The notes under the pieces: generated by a model
The model's input: the letters and a program-made list of their open reading frames with translations, nothing else
Told to the model about the DNA's origin: nothing
Database searches by the model: none
In this document: in pieces, positions 7,354-13,392 of the stretch
Layout of the letters: every line of letters begins with the position of its first letter
How positions within the stretch are numbered: position 1 is the first letter of the stretch
Assembly (NCBI GenBank): GCA_050697275.1
Contig: JBOGZI010000191.1
Location: 1-31,491, forward strand
Direction: 5' to 3'
DNA from: JBOGZI01 sp050697275
GTDB taxonomy: Bacteria > Actinomycetota > Thermoleophilia > Solirubrobacterales > 70-9
Length of the DNA stretch: 31,491 nt
Made by a program: the position numbers and the translations under genes

Positions 7354-7528
7354 CGAAACTCGGCAACTCGGGGGCACATTCGAGGGCACAATCTGCACGA
7401 AACTGAGGCCAACTCGGACCAACTCGAACCGCATGGGAATGCGGAAAATCAGCTGAACAGCACTCCTACACGCTGGTAGCGCATTCGGCTGGGGGCCGAA
7501 AGGTCGCTGGTTCATCCAGTCGCCCCGA
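7354..7528 (+). repeat. Attachment-site-like direct repeat, copy B
   Basis: From 7370 on it matches copy A (790-948): the doubled arm GGGGCACATTCGA/GGGCACAAT, CTGCACGAAACT, CAACTC repeats, the hairpin CCGCAT-GGGA-ATGCGG, a spacer of different sequence, then a tRNA-Pro(GGG) 3' fragment. Before 7370 an extra unit ACGAAACTCGGCAACTCGG repeats the ACGAAACTGAGGCCAACTCGG motif found inside the block. It marks the right end of the putative 6.5-kb element. Confidence 0.65.
7473..7528 (+). pseudogene. Second 3' fragment of tRNA-Pro(GGG)
   Basis: The sequence starts in the D loop (CTGGTAGCGC), has anticodon stem TTCGG/CCGAA with loop CTGGGGG (anticodon GGG), a T arm with a 2-nt deletion in its loop (TTCAT instead of TTCAAAT), acceptor strand CGCCCCG and discriminator A. 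The 5' acceptor and D-stem strands are missing. Its anticodon stem differs from copy A at several positions but stays fully paired, so the two fragments probably come from two different functional tRNA genes rather than from a recent duplication. Confidence 0.75.
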
Positions 7529-7724
7529 CTGAAACCCCTGCTAACGCGGGGATCTTCTCTTGCCGCCCAAGATCCAATTTCCGCGTGGGGTCCAACTTCA
7601 CCAGCCGGGCCCGGTTCTAAGCCCGCAACCAGGCACAAGCTCGGGCCGTCGCGCACCAGCGACCATTGGGTCACGGTGATCTCAGCCTGCGCAAGCTTTG
7701 CGATCTGGTGTCGGGCCGATCACA

Positions 7725-7744
7725 GATGGGCAAAAGGCCCCATC
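7725..7744 (+). promoter_or_regulatory. Palindromic operator, site 1 (before GreA-like gene)
   Basis: GATGGG-N8-CCCATC is a perfect 6-bp inverted repeat with an 8-nt spacer (CAAAAGGC). Its centre is 43 bp before the ATG at 7778. It belongs to a family of five sites in this window with consensus RATGRG-N8-CCCATY. A possible -10 (TATGCA, 7754-7759) lies downstream of it. Confidence 0.65.
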
Positions 7745-7777
7745 GACCCAGGCTATGCAGGAAGGCAAGATGGCCTC

Positions 7778-8329
7778 ATGTCAATGGCCGCCCGAGCAGG
7801 GATCCTCTACGAGCTTGATCGCACGGCGCGAAGGCCGCCGGTATCACCGGTGCAAGCGATCATCACCCGCGATGGGCAGCGTGCGCTGCGGGCCGAGTTG
7901 TCCCGGCTTCGCCGCCAGCTCGAATCTGATTTCGCAGCCCGTCTCGTTGAAGCGCGGACTTTCGGCGACAGTGCCGAGAACGACGACTACCTGCAGATCA
8001 AGGAGGAGGAGACGGTCGTCACGTCGCGGATCCTCCAGCTTGAGGCCGTGCTTCATTCGGCAACGGTTGTCGAAGAGCCCAAGCGCGCCGATGGAATGGT
8101 CGCGATCGGGACCATCGCCAAGGTCGAGGACCTCGCTTCCGGACAGGTTCGAGAGCATCGGTTGGTTGGCGGATATGAGCCGCTCGACCGAGACGACGTC
8201 TCAGCGAATTCGCCGATCGGGCGAGCCTTGCTTGGGCGAGCTGCCGGCGAAGAGGTGACGGTGACACTGCCAAATGACACCGAGCGGACACTGAGGATCG
8301 CCGCCGTTCGCCTGCCGCATTACAGCTAG
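7778..8329 (+). CDS. GreA/GreB-family transcript cleavage factor (paralog)
   Basis: The product has 183 residues. The N-terminal coiled coil is clear: ITRDGQRALRAELSRLRRQL, then the tip GDSAENDDYLQIKEEE, whose Asp and Glu correspond to the acidic pair that positions Mg2+ in the RNA polymerase active site. The C-terminal FKBP-like domain follows (IGTIAKVED, RLVGGYEP, NSPIGRALLGRAAGEEVTVTLP). Gre factors enter the secondary channel and stimulate cleavage of backtracked RNA. It is longer at the N-terminus than classical GreA and lacks the usual short lead-in, so it is probably an accessory paralog. ATG 7778 has GGAAGG 12 nt upstream; the frame is open upstream to 7676 but crosses the operator. 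It converges on the response regulator gene and shares CTAG at the stops. Confidence 0.85.
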   Translation: MSMAARAGILYELDRTARRPPVSPVQAIITRDGQRALRAELSRLRRQLESDFAARLVEARTFGDSAENDDYLQIKEEETVVTSRILQLEAVLHSATVVEEPKRADGMVAIGTIAKVEDLASGQVREHRLVGGYEPLDRDDVSANSPIGRALLGRAAGEEVTVTLPNDTERTLRIAAVRLPHYS

Positions 8330-8988
8330 GGCTCGACCAGCCCGCGCTTGATCGCGTAGCGGGTGAGTTCGACCCGGTTTCGCATCCCGAGCTTCTCGAG
8401 GATGTTGTCGCGGTGGCGGTCGACGGTGTTCTTCGCGATCACCAGCGTCTGGGCGACCTCCTCGCTGGTCAGGCCCTCGGCGATCAGCTTGGTTACCTCG
8501 AGCTCGCGGGGGGTGAGGGGGTCGGTTGGGGTCTCCTCACCCCGGCTGGCGCGATCGAGATAGTCCCTGACCAGTGCCGACGCCGCCGCCGGATAGATGA
8601 ACGGCTCCCCCCTCATCGCCGCGCGGCAGGCGTCGATCAGGTCGCGGTTGGCCGCCGACTTCAGCACGTAGCCCGAGGCGCCGGCCTTAAGAGCTTCGAA
8701 GAAGTACTGCTCGTTGTCATGGACCGAGAGCATCAGAGTGCGGAGTTCGGGCCGTCGCTGGTGCAGTTCGCCGGCGACTTGGAGCCCGGTCAGACGGGGC
8801 ATCGAGACGTCGAGGACCGCTAGGTCGATCTCCTCCTTGATGCCAGCCTCAAGAGCCTCCGCGCCGTCATCGGCCTCGGCGACCACGGCCAGGTCGGGCT
8901 CGGAGTCGAGGAGCATCTTCAACCCTCCTCGGACCAAGGCATGATCGTCGGCGAGGAGAATTCGGGTGCGAAGAGGGATGGGCATCAT
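8326..8988 (-). CDS. NarL/FixJ-family response regulator
   Basis: The product has 220 residues. The receiver domain carries the acidic pocket DD (14-15), phosphoacceptor Asp60 (DLAVLDVSMP) and the conserved Lys in GYVLKSA. The C-terminal LuxR-type helix-turn-helix runs from LTPRELEVTKLIAEGLTSEEVAQ to KNTVDRHRDNILEKLGMRNRVEL. DevR/DosR of mycobacteria belongs to the same family. The gene overlaps the upstream sensor kinase by 4 bp (ATGA), so the two form one operon and a cognate pair. It lies within the cluster of palindromic operators and is the obvious candidate to bind them; this is an inference. No copy of the operator is seen in front of its own operon. Confidence 0.92.
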   Translation of the reverse strand: MMPIPLRTRILLADDHALVRGGLKMLLDSEPDLAVVAEADDGAEALEAGIKEEIDLAVLDVSMPRLTGLQVAGELHQRRPELRTLMLSVHDNEQYFFEALKAGASGYVLKSAANRDLIDACRAAMRGEPFIYPAAASALVRDYLDRASRGEETPTDPLTPRELEVTKLIAEGLTSEEVAQTLVIAKNTVDRHRDNILEKLGMRNRVELTRYAIKRGLVEP

Positions 8989-9980
8989 GCGGCCTCTAAG
9001 GGGACCCGGAGGCTGACTGTGGTTCCGCCTCCCGACCCTGAGTCAATCGACAGTGAGGCACCGACCAGCAACGCCCGCTCGCGCATGCCCTCGATCCCGA
9101 TCGTCTCGCCGCCCGGCCGCTCGGGCATCCCGCGCCCGTCATCGCTGACCTCAAGTTCGATTCCATCTGCTGAGCTCCGAACGGCGAGCAGGCAGCGGGT
9201 CGCCTTGGCGTGACGAAGCACGTTGGTCAGCGCTTCCTGGGCGACTCGGTAGATCACCAGCTCGAGCTCTGAAGAGAGCGCCGGCAGACGCTTGGAGAAG
9301 TCGCGTTCTATCTGCAGCCCGCCCTGGCGAGCCGCCCGCGAGCTGAGCGCGATCAGGGCATTGATCAACCCGAGGTCGTCGAGCGCCTCCGGTCGCAGCT
9401 CCCGGGCGATCCGGCGGATCTCATCGAGCGTCGAGCGAAGCTCCGCGCCGAGCTCCGCCATGCGCTCGCGTTCGGACTCGGGCCCTTGCGTTGCCATGCG
9501 CTCGATCTCGAGGGCCACCGCCGTCAAGGTCTGGCCGGCCTCGTCATGCAGCGCTCGGGCGATGCGAAGTCGTTCTCCCTCCTGGGCGAGGAGCGCGGCC
9601 CGGGCACCCGCCCGGCGTTCCTCCGCTAGGCGCTCGAGCATGTCGTTGAAGGAGTTGACGAACGTCGCCAACTCCGCGCTCGGAATCGGACCGACGAGCA
9701 TCGATGCACTTGGGTCGCGCAGGTCGACTGCCTCCATCTGGGCCGCGAAGCCACGTAGCGGCGTGAAAGCTCGACGGAGGAGCAGCACATTGATGGCGAC
9801 CATCATGGCCAGGCCGGCGGCGAGGATCGCGGCTTCGACCGGGCGCGGTGGCGCGTGGAGGGTGATAGGCGTCACCATCAACAGAACGAAGATCAGCGCC
9901 AGGACGGCGACGTTGGGGAGGACGGCCCGTCGAACGATCGAGGGTCGCTGCGACACCGTCGCGTGATCTTTGAAGGTCAT
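8985..9980 (-). CDS. Membrane sensor histidine kinase, HisKA_3 (NarX/DegS) type
   Basis: The product has 331 residues: two transmembrane helices (about 20-42 and 50-70) with only a few residues between them, a HAMP-like linker (71-120, including AELATFVNSFNDMLERLAEE), the HisKA_3 dimerisation helix with phospho-His145 (RIARALHDEAGQTL), and a HATPase domain with N-box EALTNVLRHAKATR and G-box VSDDGRGMPERPGG. The nearly absent periplasmic loop means that the signal is probably sensed in the membrane or HAMP region rather than outside the cell. There is no GAF/haem domain as in DosS. It is co-transcribed with the response regulator. Confidence 0.9.
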   Translation of the reverse strand: MTFKDHATVSQRPSIVRRAVLPNVAVLALIFVLLMVTPITLHAPPRPVEAAILAAGLAMMVAINVLLLRRAFTPLRGFAAQMEAVDLRDPSASMLVGPIPSAELATFVNSFNDMLERLAEERRAGARAALLAQEGERLRIARALHDEAGQTLTAVALEIERMATQGPESERERMAELGAELRSTLDEIRRIARELRPEALDDLGLINALIALSSRAARQGGLQIERDFSKRLPALSSELELVIYRVAQEALTNVLRHAKATRCLLAVRSSADGIELEVSDDGRGMPERPGGETIGIEGMRERALLVGASLSIDSGSGGGTTVSLRVPLEAA

Positions 9981-10001
9981 GGACTAACGAAAGCACGGCC
10001 T

Positions 10002-10034
10002 GCCGACCGGCGCGGGAGGGATACGCCGGTCGGC
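10002..10034 (-). terminator. Long perfect hairpin after the 10055-10549 gene
   Basis: GCCGACCGGCG (10002-10012) and CGCCGGTCGGC (10024-10034) form an 11-bp perfect stem with an 11-nt loop. It lies 20 bp downstream of the minus-strand stop at 10055 and before the kinase start at 9980. There is no long U tract, as is common in GC-rich Actinobacteria. Confidence 0.55.
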
Positions 10035-10054
10035 TTGGGGCCGCTTGAGCTCGG

Positions 10055-10549
10055 TCAGGAATCGATGGCTGAGTTCGCCGTTTTCACCGCTGACTTCAGC
10101 TCGTCGCTGCGGTTGTGGCCGTAGAGCGGACTGTGACCGTCCTCAATCAGCAACGAGGCCATCGCCAGCCCGCGGACGCCGTAGGGCCCGTCGCCTCGCA
10201 GCTTCTCGGCCAACTCGGTCAGCTCACGGCGGTTGGCCTGCACTCGGTAGCGGTCGAACGGCGAAATGGAGATCGAGACGGGGGCGCCGGGGCCGATTGT
10301 CGTCAGGCGAAACAGGTTGTCAATCGCGGTGGCGAGCCGCTCGCGCTCCTTTGGTGCGCGGAGCTGTTGCGCCCGCACTGCGAGCTCCTCCGTGCTTGTC
10401 GGAGCTCCATCGGCCAGGGCCGCATCGAGCTCGGGCCTCCTAAGGCGCACTCGCAGACGCACCCACCATGATGGCCCGCGCTTCCGATCGGGTCGATCAG
10501 CGGATGGCGCCTTCATCGGGACCAACGGTCCCATGTATCCGGCAGACAT
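10055..10549 (-). CDS. Conserved hypothetical protein
   Basis: The product has 164 residues and is not clearly recognised. It has a basic N-terminal part (KRGPSWWVRLRVRLRRPELDAALADG), a helical middle (TEELAVRAQQLRAPKERERLATAIDNLFRL) and a C-terminal half (VSISISPFDRYRVQANRRELTELAEKLRGD, then GVRGLAMASLLIEDGHSPLYG) that resembles small uncharacterised actinobacterial proteins predicted to be cytoplasmic. No signal peptide or membrane helix is seen. The ATG at 10549 is preceded by AAAGGACAAGGA, a good ribosome binding site. It is divergent from the 10671 gene and shares with it a promoter region holding two palindromes. Confidence 0.7.
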   Translation of the reverse strand: MSAGYMGPLVPMKAPSADRPDRKRGPSWWVRLRVRLRRPELDAALADGAPTSTEELAVRAQQLRAPKERERLATAIDNLFRLTTIGPGAPVSISISPFDRYRVQANRRELTELAEKLRGDGPYGVRGLAMASLLIEDGHSPLYGHNRSDELKSAVKTANSAIDS

Positions 10550-10572
10550 TTCCTTGTCCTTTCTTCGGGGCT

Positions 10573-10588
10573 TGATGTGTCCACATCA
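10573..10588. promoter_or_regulatory. Palindrome TGATGTG-TC-CACATCA
   Basis: This is a perfect 7-bp inverted repeat with a 2-nt centre, 24 bp before the start of the minus-strand gene at 10549. The outer TTGAT...ATCA is reminiscent of Crp/Fnr-type boxes, but the spacing is not canonical for either. It probably binds a dimeric regulator; which one is unknown. Confidence 0.45.
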
Positions 10589-10617
10589 CAAGGCTGCTCC
10601 TCTGGGACCCGAATCGG

Positions 10618-10637
10618 AATGGGGCGAACCGCCCATT
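10618..10637 (+). promoter_or_regulatory. Palindromic operator, site 2 (before 10671 operon)
   Basis: AATGGG-N8-CCCATT is a perfect inverted repeat with spacer GCGAACCG. Its centre is 43 bp before the ATG at 10671, the same distance as site 1 from its gene. It lies in the divergent intergenic region, so it could also act on the 10549 gene. Confidence 0.7.
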
Positions 10638-10670
10638 TACGGGGCGGCGGCACGATGCGAGCCTGGCTGT

Positions 10671-11021
10671 ATGGAAACGACGACTCCAGGCCTGGCTGCC
10701 GACCAGCCGATGGAAAAGCTGACGATTCGCTGCCATCCCGCCGTGCCGATTGACTCGGTTGAGCTCGAGCGCTGGTTGAGAGCCCAGGTCAACGAACTCC
10801 GGGCCGGCGCGCCGCGGGCGATCATCCGTCTCTCCCGCCTCACCCAGGAACTCCCCAACAGCGAGGCCGAGATTGGCTGGCTACTTGAGTTGGAGATGCC
10901 CGAGGGGTCGCCACTCCGAGGCCGGCTGGCCGAGGCGTTGGCAGATATGCGGATGCTTGGCATTGAGCCGACGGCGCTCACCCCGCTCGACTCAACTCCC
11001 AAAAGCGCAGGTATCGAGTGA
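10671..11021 (+). CDS. Conserved hypothetical protein, first gene of a four-gene operon
   Basis: The product has 116 residues and no recognised domain. It begins METTTPGLAADQPMEKLTIRCHP and continues with a helical RWLRAQVNELRAGAPRAIIRLSRLTQELPNSEAEIGWLLELEMPEG and a C-terminal LRGRLAEALADMRMLGIEPTALTP. It is probably soluble. I chose ATG 10671, just after the operator; the frame is open further upstream, but that part runs through the operator and the divergent gene. The stop overlaps the next gene's GTG start (GTGA), which indicates translational coupling with the Usp-like gene. Confidence 0.7.
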   Translation: METTTPGLAADQPMEKLTIRCHPAVPIDSVELERWLRAQVNELRAGAPRAIIRLSRLTQELPNSEAEIGWLLELEMPEGSPLRGRLAEALADMRMLGIEPTALTPLDSTPKSAGIE

Positions 11022-11476
11022 GCCCCCCGGCCAAGCGCGTCCTGGTCGTAACCAACGAGGACCTCTCCGACGCCAACGAGGTTCCCGCAGAGATCCGCCC
11101 GCTCGTCGAGGCGGCCGAGGAGGTCTACGTGATCGCGCCGACCCTGACGACCTGGCTTCAGTGGGTCGCCACCGATATCGACGGCGCCCGCGTCACGGCG
11201 GACCGGCGGCTGCGGACCGTCTTCGACCACATGCATGCCCACGGTCTGAAACCGCGCGGTACGGTCGGAGCTGAGGACCAGGTCGTTGCGATCGCCGATG
11301 CTCTGGCCGACTTCGATCCTGATCTGATCGTGCTCAGGCTCCATGCTCCCGGGGGTGACCACGAGAACTGGCACGAGCACCGGATTGGCGAGCGAGTCCG
11401 CTCGCACTTCGAGTTGCCGACGGTGGTCTTCTTCTTTGACGATGAAGGCCAGGTCATCGGCCGTGAGGAGGCCTAG
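11018..11476 (+). CDS. Universal-stress-protein-like protein
   Basis: The product has 152 residues. A Rossmann-like pattern is visible: RVLVVTNEDL, then EEVYVIAPTL, the helix DQVVAIADALADFDPDLIVLRLHAPGGDHENWHEHRIGERVRSHFELPTVVFFFDDEG. This alternation fits the UspA fold; the ATP-binding motif G-2x-G-9x-G(S/T) is not present, so it would be a non-canonical member. It overlaps the preceding gene by 3 bp and starts with GTG. Its place downstream of operator 2, with hemerythrin, supports a stress role. Confidence 0.6.
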   Translation: MSPPAKRVLVVTNEDLSDANEVPAEIRPLVEAAEEVYVIAPTLTTWLQWVATDIDGARVTADRRLRTVFDHMHAHGLKPRGTVGAEDQVVAIADALADFDPDLIVLRLHAPGGDHENWHEHRIGERVRSHFELPTVVFFFDDEGQVIGREEA

Positions 11477-11481
11477 GGGCA

Positions 11482-11868
11482 ATGGATGTTCGCCTGAAGC
11501 GCGCCTATGAGCCTGTCGCCTCCTCGGACGGCTATCGGATTCTGATCGACCGCCTCTGGCCCCGTGGAGTCTCTCGCCGGCGCGCCAGGCTCGACGAGTG
11601 GGATAAGGCGCTGGCGCCGAGCGCTGAACTCAGGCGCTGGTTCGGCCATGAGCCGAGCCGCTTCGAGGAGTTTCGGCGCCGCTACCTCGAGGAGCTTCGC
11701 CGGCAGCGTCCTCGGATTGCCGAGCTCCGGCGCCTGGCCCGGAAGGGCACGCTGACCCTGGTCTACGCGGCGCACGACTCCGAGCACAACGACGCTGTCG
11801 TTCTCGCGGAGGTCCTGCGGCGCGGTCTCCCGAAAGCGGATGCAGCTGAGACACTGACTCGGTTGTGA
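11482..11868 (+). CDS. DUF488 family protein (YeaO-like)
   Basis: The product has 128 residues, about full length for the family. Hallmarks are VRLKRAYEPVASSDGYRILIDRLWPRGVSRRRARLDEWDKALAPS, RRWFGHEPSRFEEFRRRYLEEL and TLVYAAHDSEHNDAVVLAEVL. The biochemical function of DUF488 is unknown; conserved Arg, Trp, His and Glu residues suggest a small-ligand or nucleic-acid interaction. It starts 5 nt after the Usp-like gene and overlaps the hemerythrin gene by 4 bp, so it is co-transcribed. Confidence 0.88.
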   Translation: MDVRLKRAYEPVASSDGYRILIDRLWPRGVSRRRARLDEWDKALAPSAELRRWFGHEPSRFEEFRRRYLEELRRQRPRIAELRRLARKGTLTLVYAAHDSEHNDAVVLAEVLRRGLPKADAAETLTRL

Positions 11869-12299
11869 AGCGTTCCGAGGCCCTGCGCTCGCTCTCTCGT
11901 GATCATCATCAGGCCCTGGTGGTCGCCCAGGGCCTGCGGCGGACGAGCAACGCGGCCGAGGCAGCTGGGGCCTTCTTGCAGTTCTGGAAGCAGAGCGGTG
12001 AGTCTCATTTCCGGGTGGAGGAGGAGGTCCTCCTGCCCTGCTGGGCGCTGCTCGGAACGGTTGACGATCAGGCGGCGGCCCGCCTTGCCCGAGAGCACCT
12101 GAGCATCCGCGCCAAGGCGCTGGCGTTGGAATCGCGGACCGCGACCCTCGAAGAGATCAGTTCCCTCGGCGAGGAGCTCGAGGCCCACGTCCGCTTCGAG
12201 GAGAGGGAGTTGTTTGCCCTGCTTGAAGAGAATCTCGGCGACGAAGAGCTCGAACAACTGGCCCGAGTCGTCTCCGAGGCCGAGACCCAGCCGGCTTAG
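11865..12299 (+). CDS. Hemerythrin HHE-domain protein
   Basis: The product has 144 residues forming a four-helix bundle with di-iron ligands in place: His14/15 (SRDHHQAL), His48 with Glu52 (ESHFRVEEE), His78 (REHLS), His108 and Glu112 (AHVRFEERELF). Hemerythrins bind O2 or NO or act in iron and redox handling; they are frequent in hypoxia and nitrosative-stress regulons. The start is GTG within the DUF488 stop (GTGA overlap). It is the last gene of the 10671 operon and is followed by a strong terminator. Confidence 0.85.
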   Translation: MKRSEALRSLSRDHHQALVVAQGLRRTSNAAEAAGAFLQFWKQSGESHFRVEEEVLLPCWALLGTVDDQAAARLAREHLSIRAKALALESRTATLEEISSLGEELEAHVRFEERELFALLEENLGDEELEQLARVVSEAETQPA

Positions 12300-12305
12300 T
12301 AGGCA

Positions 12306-12333
12306 CCCGGCGCAGGCCGCAGCCTGCGCCGGG
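12306..12333. terminator. Bidirectional terminator between convergent genes
   Basis: CCCGGCGCAGGC (12306-12317) and GCCTGCGCCGGG (12322-12333) form a perfect 12-bp stem with a CGCA loop. It lies between the hemerythrin stop (12299, plus strand) and the DoxX-like stop (12344, minus strand) and can serve both. Confidence 0.75.
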
Positions 12334-12343
12334 GCGACGGGCC

Positions 12344-12802
12344 TCAGACCCGAACGCTGAGGCCGGGCGAGTCGTACTTGCTCGCCAGCCGGGCCAGAGT
12401 CAGAGCAGCGAGCAGCAGGCCGAAGTCCCGCAGCGCGATGTCGTAGTAGCCCGAGAGGGTGAGCAGGTTGACGACGATCCCGCCGAGCCAGGCTGCGACG
12501 AGATAGGCCCCGTAGCGGGGCTTGAGGGCGACGGCGATGCCGGCGACGATCTCGATCACGCCGACCGCGTACATCGCCTCGGCGCCACTGCCCGGAACCA
12601 TGTCGTTGATCCAGGGCGCGAGGTAGATCTCCCAGTTGACCATGACGTCGAAGAACTTGTCGAGGCCAAAGAGGATCGGGGCCGCGGCAAGGCCGATCCG
12701 GAGCAGCCAGAACGCCTGATAGGCGGGATCGTCCTTGAGACGATCGGCCACGCGCGGGACGCCGATTGTGGGCGCTCGGCCCGGAACAGTTGCGGTTTCC
12801 AT
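12344..12802 (-). CDS. DoxX-like membrane protein
   Basis: The product has 152 residues with four transmembrane helices: AFWLLRIGLAAAPILFGLDKF, the AMYAVGVIEIVAGIAVAL segment, YGAYLVAAWLGGIVVNLLTL and FGLLLAALTLARLA. This is the DoxX/SURF4 layout. Related proteins take part in membrane redox or thiol homeostasis, but the function of this one is not known. The start at 12802 has AAAGGAG 7 nt upstream; an in-frame ATG at 12919 lies inside operator 4 and is not credible. Operator site 3 is centred 70 bp upstream; a GATACT at about 12840 could be its -10. Confidence 0.8.
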   Translation of the reverse strand: METATVPGRAPTIGVPRVADRLKDDPAYQAFWLLRIGLAAAPILFGLDKFFDVMVNWEIYLAPWINDMVPGSGAEAMYAVGVIEIVAGIAVALKPRYGAYLVAAWLGGIVVNLLTLSGYYDIALRDFGLLLAALTLARLASKYDSPGLSVRV

Positions 12803-12862
12803 ACGGTCTCCTTTGATCGGGGTTGGTATCGATCGAGTATCTGACGCAACCCCGGGGTGAGC

Positions 12863-12882
12863 AATGGGGGCAAAAGCCCATC
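12863..12882 (-). promoter_or_regulatory. Palindromic operator, site 3 (before DoxX-like gene)
   Basis: AATGGG-N8-CCCATC has 5 of 6 arm positions matched and spacer GGCAAAAG, which resembles the CAAAAGGC spacer of site 1. It lies in the divergent region between the DoxX-like and SemiSWEET-like genes, nearer the former. Confidence 0.6.
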
Positions 12883-12900
12883 TCGCCGCCAGCATTCTGA

Positions 12901-12920
12901 GATGAGGATTAACACCCATT
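12901..12920 (+). promoter_or_regulatory. Palindromic operator, site 4 (before SemiSWEET-like gene)
   Basis: GATGAG-N8-CCCATT with spacer GATTAACA. The following 30 bp (to about 12950) contain CCGGCCCTGGTGC and are repeated after site 5, so a whole promoter module seems to be duplicated. The centre is 62 bp before the GTG at 12973, which leaves room for a short leader with GGAGG. Confidence 0.6.
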
Positions 12921-12972
12921 GCCGCGCCGGCCCTGGTGCGGCACGGTCTCAGACACCAATCTGGAGGTGAAG

Positions 12973-13392
12973 GTGTTCGAGATCATTGGCATCGCAGGAA
13001 TCGCGATCGCCGTCTTGGCGTACCTGCCTCAGGCCGTCCACCTCGCGCGCGAACACTGCTCCGCGGGGGTCAGCGAGCGGGCCTGGGGCATGTGGCTCGT
13101 GAGCAGCCTGTTCGTCGGCGCACTCGCGCTCCACCGTGCCGACCCGGTCTTCATCCTGCTCCAGCTCAGCACCCTGACCTCGGCGACGGTCATCCTCGTC
13201 CTGGCGCGTCGGTATCGGGGGATGACTTGTCCCACCCATGCGCCCTTGGCGGACGGCCGCCCAGTTCACCCGCCAGCGGTTAATGGGCGTGGGCAAATGA
13301 GGGTTAACACCCATTGGCGACCGGCCCCTGGTGCTGGAGAGTCTGGGCGACGGCAATCCGGCCGTGACCCGCACAGAAAGGAACGACGATGA
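12973..13392 (+). CDS. SemiSWEET/PQ-loop-like membrane protein with an odd C-terminal tail
   Basis: The first about 85 residues have three transmembrane helices: FEIIGIAGIAIAVLAYLPQAVHLA with the PQ motif, RAWGMWLVSSLFVGALAL, and FILLQLSTLTSATVILVLARRYRG. This is the size and layout of bacterial SemiSWEET sugar transporters. The GTG at 12973 follows GGAGG by 5 nt; the frame is open upstream to 12919 within the operator. After RRYRG about 55 further residues are encoded by the DNA that also holds operator site 5 and the promoter of the next gene, and the stop overlaps that gene's ATG. The tail has no domain and probably arose by loss of the original stop. Confidence 0.7.
   Translation: MFEIIGIAGIAIAVLAYLPQAVHLAREHCSAGVSERAWGMWLVSSLFVGALALHRADPVFILLQLSTLTSATVILVLARRYRGMTCPTHAPLADGRPVHPPAVNGRGQMRVNTHWRPAPGAGESGRRQSGRDPHRKERR
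13296..13315 (+). promoter_or_regulatory. Palindromic operator, site 5 (before the reductase operon)
   Basis: AATGAG-N8-CCCATT with spacer GGTTAACA. A further half site AATGGG lies 14 bp to the left (13282-13287), giving AATGGG-N8-AATGAG-N8-CCCATT. About 50 bp from 13296 match 12901-12950, including TTAACACCCATTG and CCGGCCC-TGGTGC. The centre is 83 bp before the ATG at 13389. Confidence 0.65.

Noticed and set aside
7535..7560. GC hairpin CCCC-TGCTAACGC-GGGG followed by TCTTCTCTT as a terminator
   Set aside because: The stem is short with a bulge and there is no gene directly upstream that would need it.
10517..10531. GGGACC-AAC-GGTCCC as another DevR-like site
   Set aside because: The GGG to CCC spacing is 9, not 8, it lacks the ATG/CAT flanks and it lies inside the coding start of the 10549 gene.
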